A DNA stretch of 31,014 nt from MWCR01 sp041665165 (GTDB lineage Bacteria > Patescibacteriota > Patescibacteriia > 2-12-FULL-60-25): positions 1 to 31,014 of the forward strand of contig JBAYJJ010000011.1 in NCBI GenBank assembly GCA_041665165.1. The letters run 5' to 3'. Within the stretch, counting starts at the first letter, position 1, and every line of letters starts with the position of its first letter. The notes below the pieces were generated by a model. That model saw nothing but the letters and a program-made list of their open reading frames with translations. It did not search any database and was not told the origin of the DNA. The position numbers and the translations under genes are program-made. This document shows positions 15,493 through 22,060 of this stretch, one piece after another.

Positions 15493-16041
15493 ATGCGTCC
15501 CACGTCCTACGTCCCGCGTCCTACGTCCCCAAGAAGACTAAGGACAAAGTCTAAGAATCCTCTACAATCAGAGGCTGAGGTTTCGGCACCGGAGCGGCCG
15601 AGGATTTTGGGAGTGGAAGAAAAACGCCAATTGATTTTGGCGCATTCAGAGGCGCGTGATGTGGATCCGGCCCAACGTTTTTCCTTGTGGGCTGGAGTGG
15701 CAGTTTGTTTTTTGGTCATTGCTGTCGGCTGGATCTATAGCATGCGACAGACTATTGCCGGTGCTTTTGATTCACCGGTCGCGCAAACAATCAATGATTT
15801 CAAGACAGATGGAACAGATGGCACCCAACTGCAAAAGAACATTGACGAGCTGATGAATCACTTGAACACTGCTCAGGCCCAAAGCGAGGCAGAATTGCAG
15901 GCCATGCAAGCCGTGGCAGCCCAAGTGCAGGAAGCTGCCTCAAGCAGTGCCTCTCGTCAGGATTTATTCAAACCAGCTACGGTATCAAACCCAAGTAAAA
16001 CACCTAATCTCCCGTCCGGAGTTAAAGTCGAAAATTACTAA
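15493..16041 (+). CDS. Single-pass membrane protein, 182 aa, unknown function
   Basis: I recognise no family. One transmembrane helix lies at about 64-84 (LWAGVAVCFLVIAVGWIY). A mostly basic N-terminal region precedes it and an Ala/Gln-rich helical region (about 115-155, possible coiled coil) with a Ser/Pro tail follows. The first dozen residues (MRPTSYVPRPTSP) are encoded by a 7-bp repeat array and look fortuitous; the true start may be further in, for example GTG at 15613 (VEEKRQLILAHSEARD). The gene begins three bases after the MBL-fold gene and ends eight bases before gyrA, so it is probably translated from the same mRNA. Confidence 0.65.
   Translation: MRPTSYVPRPTSPRRLRTKSKNPLQSEAEVSAPERPRILGVEEKRQLILAHSEARDVDPAQRFSLWAGVAVCFLVIAVGWIYSMRQTIAGAFDSPVAQTINDFKTDGTDGTQLQKNIDELMNHLNTAQAQSEAELQAMQAVAAQVQEAASSSASRQDLFKPATVSNPSKTPNLPSGVKVENY
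15494..15528. repeat. Tandem array of five 7-bp units at the start of the membrane-protein gene
   Basis: Units on the plus strand are TGCGTCC, CACGTCC, TACGTCC, CGCGTCC, TACGTCC; the reverse complement has the core GGACGTA. Because 7 is not a multiple of 3, the array is read in shifting frames when translated, which supports a non-coding origin. Confidence 0.85.
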
Positions 16042-16049
16042 TAATCAGT

Positions 16050-18563
16050 ATGGCCGACAAAGAACAAATCGTTCCCCAGGAACCAAAGATCGCTAATGTC
16101 ATAAACCAATCGCTGTCTGAAGAAATGCGCAGCAGCTATTTGGATTATGCCATGTCCGTTATCATCCAGCGCGCTTTGCCTGATGTGCGCGACGGCTTGA
16201 AACCCGTGCATCGCCGCATTTTGTATGCCATGTGGCAGGAGGGCCTAAGGTCCACGGCCAGGTTCAGGAAGTCTGCGACCGTGGTCGGTACTGTGCTCGG
16301 CAACTACCATCCGCATGGCGACTCGGCCGTGTACGATGCCATGGTGCGCATGGCTCAGGATTTTTCTTTGCGCTATCCATTGGTCAGAGGACAAGGCAAC
16401 TTCGGTTCTATGGACGGCGACAGTGCTGCCGCTTACCGCTACACCGAGGCCAAACTCTCAGCCATTGCCGAAGAATTGTTGTTTGATATTGAAAAAGACA
16501 CGGTTGATTTCATCCCGAACTTCGACGGCACCAAAAAAGAACCATCAGTCCTGCCGGCCAAATTGCCAAACCTTTTATTGTTCGGATCAGTCGGTATTGC
16601 CGTGGGCATGGCCACGTCCATCCCAACCCATAACCTCACGGAATTATGCGATGTCATTTCAGCTACGATCGATGATCCTGAAATCGATATCGATGACTTG
16701 CTGAAGATCATGCCAGGCCCGGATTTCCCGACCGGCGGCATCATCTATGACAAGAATGCCATCAAACAGGCTTATGCCACGGGCAAAGGCGGCATCGTAA
16801 TCCGTGCCAAGACCGAGATCCAAGAGGAAAAAGCCGGCACGTTCAAGATTATCGTGAATGAAATCCCATATGCAGTGAACAAAGCGACTTTGCTTGAGAA
16901 GATCGCGACTTTGGTCCAGGAAAAGAAAATCGAGGGCATCCGGGACTTGCGCGACGAATCAAACAAAGACGGCGTGCGCATCGTGATCGAGCTCAAGAAA
17001 GACGCATACCCGAAGAAAGTCCTGAACCAATTGTTCAAGATGACCCAGCTGCAAGAGACTTTCCACGTCAACATGCTGGCCCTTATTGACGGAGGCATGG
17101 TGCCGCGCGTTTTGAATCTCAAAGACGTGATCCACGAATACATCCAACACCGCCAGGTCGTGGTCCGCCGCCGCACAGAATTTGATTTGGCCAAAGCCAA
17201 AGACCGCGCCCATATTTTGGAAGGTTTGCGCATTGCTTTGCTCAAGATCAACGAAGTGATCGAGACCATCAAGAAATCAAAAGACAAAGATGAAGCCAAG
17301 GTCAATTTGATGAAGAAGTTCAAGTTGTCAGAGGCCCAGACCATGGCCATCTTGGAAATGCGCTTGCAGCAATTGGCTAACCTGGAGCGTTTGCGCGTTG
17401 AGCAGGAATATAATGAAAAGCTCAAGCTTATCGAAGAATTGGAAGCCATCCTTAAGTCAGTCAAGAAGATGCTCAGCATCATCAAGGATGAGGTCAAAGA
17501 ACTCAGGGATAAGTATGGGGATGAACGCCGTACAGCTGTGGTGCCGCATCCGGTCGGCGAGTTCTCGATCACGGATCTGATTCCGGACGAGTCCACGATC
17601 GTGATGCTGACCAAAGACGGCTACCTCAAGCGCTTGCCGCCGGATACGTTCCGCACCCAGGGCAGGGGAGGCAAGGGTATTGCCGGTTTGTCCACCAAAG
17701 AAGAGGACGAGGTAGACCTCATGCTTTCTACGAACACGCATGCTGACATCTTGTTCTTCACTACGCGCGGCCGCGTGTTCCAGCTTAAAGCGTATGAGAT
17801 ACCGCAGGGCAGCCGCACGTCCAAGGGCCAGGCTATCGTGAATTTCCTCCAGCTTGCGCCAGGCGAACGCCCGGCCACGGCCATGGCTTTGGATGATATT
17901 GAAGGCGCCAAGTTCCTGATGATGGTGACTGGCCAAGGCACGATCAAAAAAGTCGGGCTTGAGGATTTTGCGCATGTGCGCCGCAGCGGTTTGATCGCAA
18001 TCAGTTTGCACGATGGCGATGACTTGCAATGGGTCAAGCCGACTGATGGCAAAGATGAAGTCAGTCTGGTGACGCGCTTGGGCCAATCCATCCGTTTTTC
18101 GGAAGAAGATGTGCGGGCCATGGGCAGGAATGCATCAGGTGTGCGCGGCATCAAGCTCAAGAAAGACGATTCAGTCATTGGTATGGATATCATCAATCCC
18201 AAGCTGGCTGACAAAGGCATGTTCACCCTGTTCTGCATTGCAGAAAACGGCGTGGGCAAGCAAACCAATATCACGGAATTCAAGACTCAAGGCCGCGGCG
18301 GCTCAGGCATCCGCGCCATGAAGGTCACACCCAAAACCGGCCCGGTTGTCGCGGCTTTCGTGGCCCCGACCGACGAGGAGCGCGACTTGATGCTCATCAG
18401 CAAAAAAGGTGTGGTCATCCGCGTGGCCTACAAGACAGTGCCAACGCTCGGCCGCGATACCCAAGGCGTACGCATCATGCGCTTCCGCGAAGAAGGGGAC
18501 TTGCTCTCCAGCGTGACATTTGTGAATTGCGATAACGAAGAAAAAGGGGAAAAAGCTGGTTAA
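16050..18563 (+). CDS. gyrA: DNA gyrase subunit A
   Basis: This 837-aa protein is the DNA-breaking and rejoining subunit of gyrase, which introduces negative supercoils with GyrB. The catalytic tyrosine is Y131 (RYTEAKL). The quinolone-determining region NYHPHGDSAVYDAM has S92 and D96, equivalent to E. coli S83 and D87, i.e. no classical resistance change. The C-terminal beta-pinwheel begins around 500 and carries the GyrA-box-like sequence QGRGGKG, which separates gyrase from topoisomerase IV; a second copy reads QGRGGSG. No Shine-Dalgarno sequence is apparent before ATG 16050. It is the last gene of the group starting at 14848 and ends in a terminator; gyrB is not in the window. Confidence 0.96.
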   Translation: MADKEQIVPQEPKIANVINQSLSEEMRSSYLDYAMSVIIQRALPDVRDGLKPVHRRILYAMWQEGLRSTARFRKSATVVGTVLGNYHPHGDSAVYDAMVRMAQDFSLRYPLVRGQGNFGSMDGDSAAAYRYTEAKLSAIAEELLFDIEKDTVDFIPNFDGTKKEPSVLPAKLPNLLLFGSVGIAVGMATSIPTHNLTELCDVISATIDDPEIDIDDLLKIMPGPDFPTGGIIYDKNAIKQAYATGKGGIVIRAKTEIQEEKAGTFKIIVNEIPYAVNKATLLEKIATLVQEKKIEGIRDLRDESNKDGVRIVIELKKDAYPKKVLNQLFKMTQLQETFHVNMLALIDGGMVPRVLNLKDVIHEYIQHRQVVVRRRTEFDLAKAKDRAHILEGLRIALLKINEVIETIKKSKDKDEAKVNLMKKFKLSEAQTMAILEMRLQQLANLERLRVEQEYNEKLKLIEELEAILKSVKKMLSIIKDEVKELRDKYGDERRTAVVPHPVGEFSITDLIPDESTIVMLTKDGYLKRLPPDTFRTQGRGGKGIAGLSTKEEDEVDLMLSTNTHADILFFTTRGRVFQLKAYEIPQGSRTSKGQAIVNFLQLAPGERPATAMALDDIEGAKFLMMVTGQGTIKKVGLEDFAHVRRSGLIAISLHDGDDLQWVKPTDGKDEVSLVTRLGQSIRFSEEDVRAMGRNASGVRGIKLKKDDSVIGMDIINPKLADKGMFTLFCIAENGVGKQTNITEFKTQGRGGSGIRAMKVTPKTGPVVAAFVAPTDEERDLMLISKKGVVIRVAYKTVPTLGRDTQGVRIMRFREEGDLLSSVTFVNCDNEEKGEKAG

Positions 18564-18578
18564 TTGATGTGTTGGTAG

Positions 18579-18603
18579 AGACGCCCTCCGAGGGCGTCTT
18601 TAC
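18579..18603 (+). terminator. Intrinsic terminator after gyrA
   Basis: The stem AGACGCCCT/AGGGCGTCT (9 bp, loop CCG, 18579-18599) is followed by a short T-rich stretch. It lies 15 bases after the gyrA stop. Confidence 0.85.
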
Positions 18604-18625
18604 TTGCAATACAGGGCAAACCGGT

Positions 18626-18654
18626 TTGACAAACTGGCAGTTTTTTGCGATGCT
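18626..18654 (+). promoter_or_regulatory. Promoter of the 294-aa membrane protein gene
   Basis: TTGACA at 18626-18631, a 17-bp spacer ending TTTTTTGC, and a weak -10 GATGCT at 18649-18654. The start of transcription near 18661 leaves a 24-nt leader to the ATG at 18685. The spacer resembles those of the two accessory promoters at 3388 and 5104. Confidence 0.55.
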
Positions 18655-18684
18655 AGCGCCAGTTCCATAACAAAAGGAGAGGTA

Positions 18685-19569
18685 ATGCTGAAAGGCCTTA
18701 GAGCATTCCATCGATGGCTAAGGACGCGCTACGGCAACAAGCCGATAACCATCCAAGGCGGTTGTCCGCCCTACCGAGAAACTCACCAAGAAGTTCCGAG
18801 TTCAACCAACTTTGCAGTACTCATCTGGAGGATGATCATGGAAGGTGCAGACAAAACCGCGGGTTCATTCTTCAGGCACTGGAAGGCGATTTTTATCCTG
18901 GTGCTTTTGATCGGCTCAGTGCTTGCTTGGAAGCGTTGGTCTGCGGCGATGATATCCACAGTAGATATTTGGTCCATCGAGCAACAGAAGAAGGCTGACA
19001 TGCTGGCCAAAGCGGCAGAATCAGCTCGCGCTGAAGATGCTAGAAAGACAGCAGCAGCTAAGGCTGAAGCGGACAAGCTTGAAGAAAAACAGAAACAGGA
19101 ACGTGAAGCAAAGAAACCCAAAGCATTCTATATAAGCGAGCGCTATTGGGTTTGCCTTCATAAGGTTGTGAGTTGTGAGGTTGATCCTAAAGGCAATCGC
19201 AATGACCCTAGTAAAGCATTGAAGTGTGACGCGGTTTATTCGGTCGCTGGATCGGGATTCGGCAAGCCACAATGTTCAGAGGGCGATTTCATGCAGGCCA
19301 CATTCGCGCTCAAAACGAAGAATGGCACGGAGAAGCTCGACGTACCCATGGAAGCCTATTCCAAGCATGAGGCTGGTTCGTGGATCTTTCTGATGTGCAA
19401 TGAGACCGGGTGCGATTCGAAAATCATTGATCCACCCCCTCCTGAGCCGTCTACCTCAGCAGTTCCTGCGGTCAGTTCTCCTCCAGTCCCACAGCCGAGT
19501 GCCGTCACGGCGCCAACGCTCGATCCACGCGGAGTAAACCGTTTCAGCCTCTTGCCGACAAAACACTGA
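18685..19569 (+). CDS. Hypothetical membrane-anchored extracytoplasmic protein with coiled coil
   Basis: The 294-aa product is not recognised. Counting from 18685, one transmembrane helix lies at about 71-88 (AIFILVLLIGSVLAWKRW). A Lys/Glu/Ala-rich coiled coil follows at about 107-150, then an extracytoplasmic domain with five Cys (about 160-250) and a Pro/Ser-rich tail. The ATG at 18685 has AGGAG at good spacing and fits the promoter. A second in-frame ATG at 18838 also has a perfect GGAGG six bases upstream and would give a 243-aa protein starting MEGADKTAGSFF. Either or both may be used. The gene is a monocistron with its own promoter and terminator, inserted between gyrA and the clpP cluster, like the accessory genes near 2-5 kb. 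Confidence 0.75.
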   Translation: MLKGLRAFHRWLRTRYGNKPITIQGGCPPYRETHQEVPSSTNFAVLIWRMIMEGADKTAGSFFRHWKAIFILVLLIGSVLAWKRWSAAMISTVDIWSIEQQKKADMLAKAAESARAEDARKTAAAKAEADKLEEKQKQEREAKKPKAFYISERYWVCLHKVVSCEVDPKGNRNDPSKALKCDAVYSVAGSGFGKPQCSEGDFMQATFALKTKNGTEKLDVPMEAYSKHEAGSWIFLMCNETGCDSKIIDPPPPEPSTSAVPAVSSPPVPQPSAVTAPTLDPRGVNRFSLLPTKH

Positions 19570-19574
19570 TCCTC

Positions 19575-19596
19575 ACGTCCTCATGGACGTTTTTTT
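19575..19596 (+). terminator. Intrinsic terminator of the 294-aa gene
   Basis: The stem ACGTCC/GGACGT with loop TCAT is followed by seven T residues, five bases after the stop codon. clpP converges on it from the other strand. Confidence 0.88.
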
Positions 19597-19645
19597 GTGA
19601 CCAAGCTCAGCTTGCGTGGCGGGCGGGAAGAGGAATCAATCCAGG

Positions 19646-20257
19646 TCACTCCAACACCTTATCGATCAATCCGTACGTTTTTGCCTCCTTGGGATCCATG
19701 AAATTGTCGCGGTCAGTGTCTATATCAATTTGTTTGAAAGGCTTGCCCGTGTGCTTGGCCAAGATCTTGTTCAGCTGGTCTTTCATTTTCAGGATTCTCT
19801 CAGCGCGGATCTTGATGTCCGTGGCCTGGCCCTCAAAGCCGCCCAGCACCTGGTGGATCATGATCTCTGAGTTAGGCAAGGCAAAGCGCTTGCCTGGTGC
19901 GCCGCCAGCCAAAAGCACTGCGCCCATTGATGCGGCCATGCCGATGCAGATGGTGGAAACATCGCAGGCCACATGTTGCATGGTGTCGTAAATGGCCAAG
20001 CCAGCTGTGACTGAGCCGCCTGGGGAGTTGATGTAAAGTTTGATGTCCTTGGTCTTGTCCTGGCTTTCCAAGAACAGAAGCTGGGCCATCACGATATTGG
20101 CCACGTCATCGTCAATCGGCGAACCAAGCATGATAATGCGGTCTTTAAGCAAGCGGGAATATATGTCATAAGCCCGCTCTCCATAGTTGGATTTTTCAAT
20201 AACCGTAGGCACCAGATAGTTGTCGTTGGCCTGGGAAGTGACTGTGTATTTATTCAT
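19646..20257 (-). CDS. clpP: ATP-dependent Clp protease proteolytic subunit
   Basis: This 203-aa serine protease subunit forms the tetradecameric degradation chamber used by ClpX or ClpC-type unfoldases. The catalytic triad is complete: S110 (GMAASMGA), H135 (MIHQVLGG) and D184 (DTDRDNFM). The family landmarks LYINSPGGSVTAGLAIYDTM and the C-terminal AKTYGLIDKVLE are present, and the length is typical. The ATG at 20257 lies 26 bp from a CIRCE operator (20284-20310), so transcription is probably repressed by HrcA and induced by heat. No Shine-Dalgarno sequence is obvious. clpX is not adjacent; the gene is alone, downstream of nrnA but separated from it by a palindromic repeat and its own control region. 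Confidence 0.97.
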   Translation of the reverse strand: MNKYTVTSQANDNYLVPTVIEKSNYGERAYDIYSRLLKDRIIMLGSPIDDDVANIVMAQLLFLESQDKTKDIKLYINSPGGSVTAGLAIYDTMQHVACDVSTICIGMAASMGAVLLAGGAPGKRFALPNSEIMIHQVLGGFEGQATDIKIRAERILKMKDQLNKILAKHTGKPFKQIDIDTDRDNFMDPKEAKTYGLIDKVLE

Positions 20258-20283
20258 ATGATTACAGGATATAGTATTATTAT

Positions 20284-20310
20284 TTAGCAGTCAAACTCCT
20301 TGAGTGCTAA
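20284..20310. promoter_or_regulatory. CIRCE operator (predicted HrcA site) controlling clpP
   Basis: TTAGCAGTC, nine bases, GAGTGCTAA. The CIRCE consensus is TTAGCACTC-N9-GAGTGCTAA, so 17 of 18 arm positions match with exact spacing. It lies 27-53 bp upstream of the clpP ATG. On the minus strand a TTGACT that could be the -35 box overlaps one arm (with TATATC 15 bp on), so HrcA binding would block the promoter. The hrcA gene is not in the window. Confidence 0.88.
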
Positions 20311-20322
20311 GCGCAACTACAG

Positions 20323-20392
20323 TGTCATTCCCGCGCAGGCGGGAATCTAACAAGCATCACAGATCTGGATCCCTGCCTTCGCAGGGATGACA
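20323..20392. repeat. 70-bp palindromic intergenic repeat
   Basis: TGTCATTCCCGCGCAGGCGG at the left end is an imperfect inverted repeat of the right end (CCTTCGCAGGGATGACA). Each arm is itself a hairpin (CCCGC/GCGGG and CCCTGC/GCAGGG). This TGTCATTCCCGC...GGATGACA layout is a widely distributed REP/MITE-like type. It separates nrnA from the clpP control region. Confidence 0.8.
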
Positions 20393-20399
20393 CGTGGGG

Positions 20400-21362
20400 T
20401 TAGGTTACTTTAAATCCCTTGGCGGTTTCTACTATCTTCCCTTTAAGCGAAAAGCCTGCCGCTCGTTTGTGGCCGCCGCCGCCGAAGAACTCGGCGAATT
20501 TTGCCACGTCCTTGTTGATGGATCTCAAAGATCCTTTAATAGTTCCGTTCTCCAAATCATGCAAGACCATGATTGTGCCGGCCCCGCCGCACACAGCATT
20601 GATGAAGTTGATCAAAACATCCTTGCCGAAAGCTTCCAATCCCAAATTCTTGATGTCCTTATCATATATATACGTTGAAGCCACATCATAAGTTGCATTC
20701 TTCTTTAGTCTGGACAAAGCCAAGCCCCACATCTTGAGCAGAGGGATGTTTTTGTCTTTCAGCACATGATTGCCGATATCCGAAAACCTGGCACCAGCCG
20801 AAATCAAGCGGCCGCCCATGTCCATGCTCCCGGTAGTCGTCGCACTGTTGGAAAAATAATTCGTGTCCCAAAAAATGCCGGTCAGCAAAGCTGTAGCCAT
20901 TATTGGATCAATGAAGATTTCGTTTGATTCAAAAAATTGTCCACACAGTTCGCTGGTTGAAGTCGCACTCGGGTCAATGATATTGATGTCACCGTATTTT
21001 GTGTTGACTGCATGATGGTCAAAATCCACGATCAGGGGAGCGTGCTTGAGCCTGGGCATAAATGCATCCACGCCAGCATAGGGGAGTGAACCAGAGTCAA
21101 AAACAATCACAGCATCAAAGATAGCGTCAAACACAGCCGGGTCAGACGAGTACTCGTAAAAGTTTTCCAAATATGAAAATTGCTTTTCAGGCTGGGTCGC
21201 GCAAAACAGCACAGGTTCTTTGCCCTCGCGCTTGAGCCATTGGTAAAACGCAGCCGTGGCGCCCATGGCATCCCCATCCGGGGATTTGTGCGCAATCAAA
21301 AGCACGCGCTGCTTGTCTTTGAGCGCTTTATGCAAGCTGGTCAACTCGTGCTTTTGAGCCAT
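20400..21362 (-). CDS. nrnA: DHH-family phosphoesterase (NrnA-like oligoribonuclease / pAp phosphatase)
   Basis: This 320-aa DHH/DHHA1 phosphoesterase belongs to the group that hydrolyses short RNA oligomers, pAp or cyclic dinucleotide products. The motifs are in order: H25-KSPDGDAMG (metal-binding D29 and D31), VFDS with D89, the DHH motif at 115-117 (VDFDHHAVNT), D166 (FWDTNYF), and the DHHA1 substrate motif GGGGHKRAAG at 294-303. The start is placed at ATG 21362 (MAQKHELTSLHKALKDKQRVLLIAHKSPDGD); a TTG two codons upstream is not favoured. It follows rbfA by 46 bases on the same strand, a common conserved pairing, and is probably co-transcribed with it. Its exact substrate cannot be told from sequence. 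Confidence 0.9.
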   Translation of the reverse strand: MAQKHELTSLHKALKDKQRVLLIAHKSPDGDAMGATAAFYQWLKREGKEPVLFCATQPEKQFSYLENFYEYSSDPAVFDAIFDAVIVFDSGSLPYAGVDAFMPRLKHAPLIVDFDHHAVNTKYGDINIIDPSATSTSELCGQFFESNEIFIDPIMATALLTGIFWDTNYFSNSATTTGSMDMGGRLISAGARFSDIGNHVLKDKNIPLLKMWGLALSRLKKNATYDVASTYIYDKDIKNLGLEAFGKDVLINFINAVCGGAGTIMVLHDLENGTIKGSLRSINKDVAKFAEFFGGGGHKRAAGFSLKGKIVETAKGFKVT

Positions 21363-21408
21363 AATCAATAGGCTAGCATAGCCTAAGTTTGGCGCCAGGT
21401 CAAGCCCT

Positions 21409-21753
21409 CTATATCTCTCCCTTTTGCTTCAGCTCTTCAATATACTTCTCGATTTTTTCGGCTTTTTCCTCAGTATGGTCAAAGCTCCAGTGCAAGTTGG
21501 GCATGTGGCGCAAATGGAGTTTGCTGGCCATTTCTTTGCGGATGTCGTTTGAATAGTCTTTTAAGGCTTCGCCCACGGCTTCTTCCATGGCAACTGGCAT
21601 AACGCTTAAAACCACGTTGGCAAAACGCAGGTCTGTAGTCATTTTGGCGTCCATGACAGTCACAAAAGACCCGATCGGAAACTCGACCTTCTGGTTTAGG
21701 ATGCGTGCCATCTCGTCCCTGAAGTGGGCCACGCGTTGGTCATAAGTCGGCAT
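21409..21753 (-). CDS. rbfA: 30S ribosome-binding factor RbfA
   Basis: This 114-aa protein is the cold-shock-related factor that binds the 30S subunit during 16S rRNA maturation. It has the KH-like pattern QRVAHFRDEMARILNQKVE, VMDAKMTTDLRFANVVLSV and the C-terminal RKEMASKLHLRHMPNLHWSFD, close to the family's LRxPxLxFxxD ending. The start is ATG 21753; the frame is open further upstream but that sequence falls in the promoter and is not conserved. It is the first gene of the minus-strand group rbfA-nrnA. The predicted promoter at 21764-21792 leaves only a few bases of leader, and no Shine-Dalgarno sequence is seen. Confidence 0.9.
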   Translation of the reverse strand: MPTYDQRVAHFRDEMARILNQKVEFPIGSFVTVMDAKMTTDLRFANVVLSVMPVAMEEAVGEALKDYSNDIRKEMASKLHLRHMPNLHWSFDHTEEKAEKIEKYIEELKQKGEI

Positions 21754-21763
21754 AACTTTTGTA

Positions 21764-21792
21764 ATACTAGTACAACTAGGCTTAAAATACAA
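21764..21792 (-). promoter_or_regulatory. Promoter of rbfA-nrnA
   Basis: On the minus strand: TTGTAT at 21792-21787, a 17-bp spacer, and TAGTAT at 21769-21764. Transcription would start about 5 nt before the ATG. Confidence 0.55.
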
Positions 21793-21805
21793 GGGTCTAA
21801 ACACC

Positions 21806-22007
21806 AAACACCAAGAAACAAGATCCAAACAAACATCAAATCTTCAAACGAGGAAAAACCAACCCAGATAGTCATTGCGAGTCGAAGACGTGGCAATCTC
21901 ACGCCAATCAACTGAAGTACGTCAGTGTCTGGGCAAGAGATTGCTTCACTGCTCGTTCGCAATGACAGGAGGGGTTTTTGGTGTTTGGTTTTTGTCTCTT
22001 GGTGTTT
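21806..22007. repeat. Composite intergenic element with outer inverted repeats
   Basis: AAACACCAAGAAACA at 21806-21820 is matched in inverted orientation at 21993-22007 (14 of 15 positions). Several further CCAAACA/TGTTTGG words lie on both sides. Inside sits a separate 96-bp repeat (21871-21966). The stretch carries no gene and separates the divergent rbfA and smc promoters. Confidence 0.65.
21871..21966. repeat. 96-bp MITE-like repeat with GTCATTGCGA ends
   Basis: The element starts GTCATTGCGA and ends with the complementary TCGCAATGAC. Inner GCAATCTC/GAGATTGC words complete 30-bp imperfect terminal inverted repeats. This end structure belongs to a family of short repeats seen in many bacterial genomes; it codes for nothing. 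Confidence 0.75.
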
Positions 22008-22017
22008 GTAGCGCCGG

Positions 22018-22046
22018 TTGACGGCGTGAGGCAAAGAGCTTATCCT
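22018..22046 (+). promoter_or_regulatory. Promoter of smc
   Basis: TTGACG at 22018-22023, a 17-bp spacer, and TATCCT at 22041-22046. The start of transcription near 22053 gives a leader of about 8 nt. Confidence 0.55.
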
Positions 22047-22060
22047 GTGTTCATTGATTT

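Noticed and set aside
13804..15528. Heptamer arrays as a CRISPR array
   Set aside because: Units are 7 bp without spacers and there are no cas genes.
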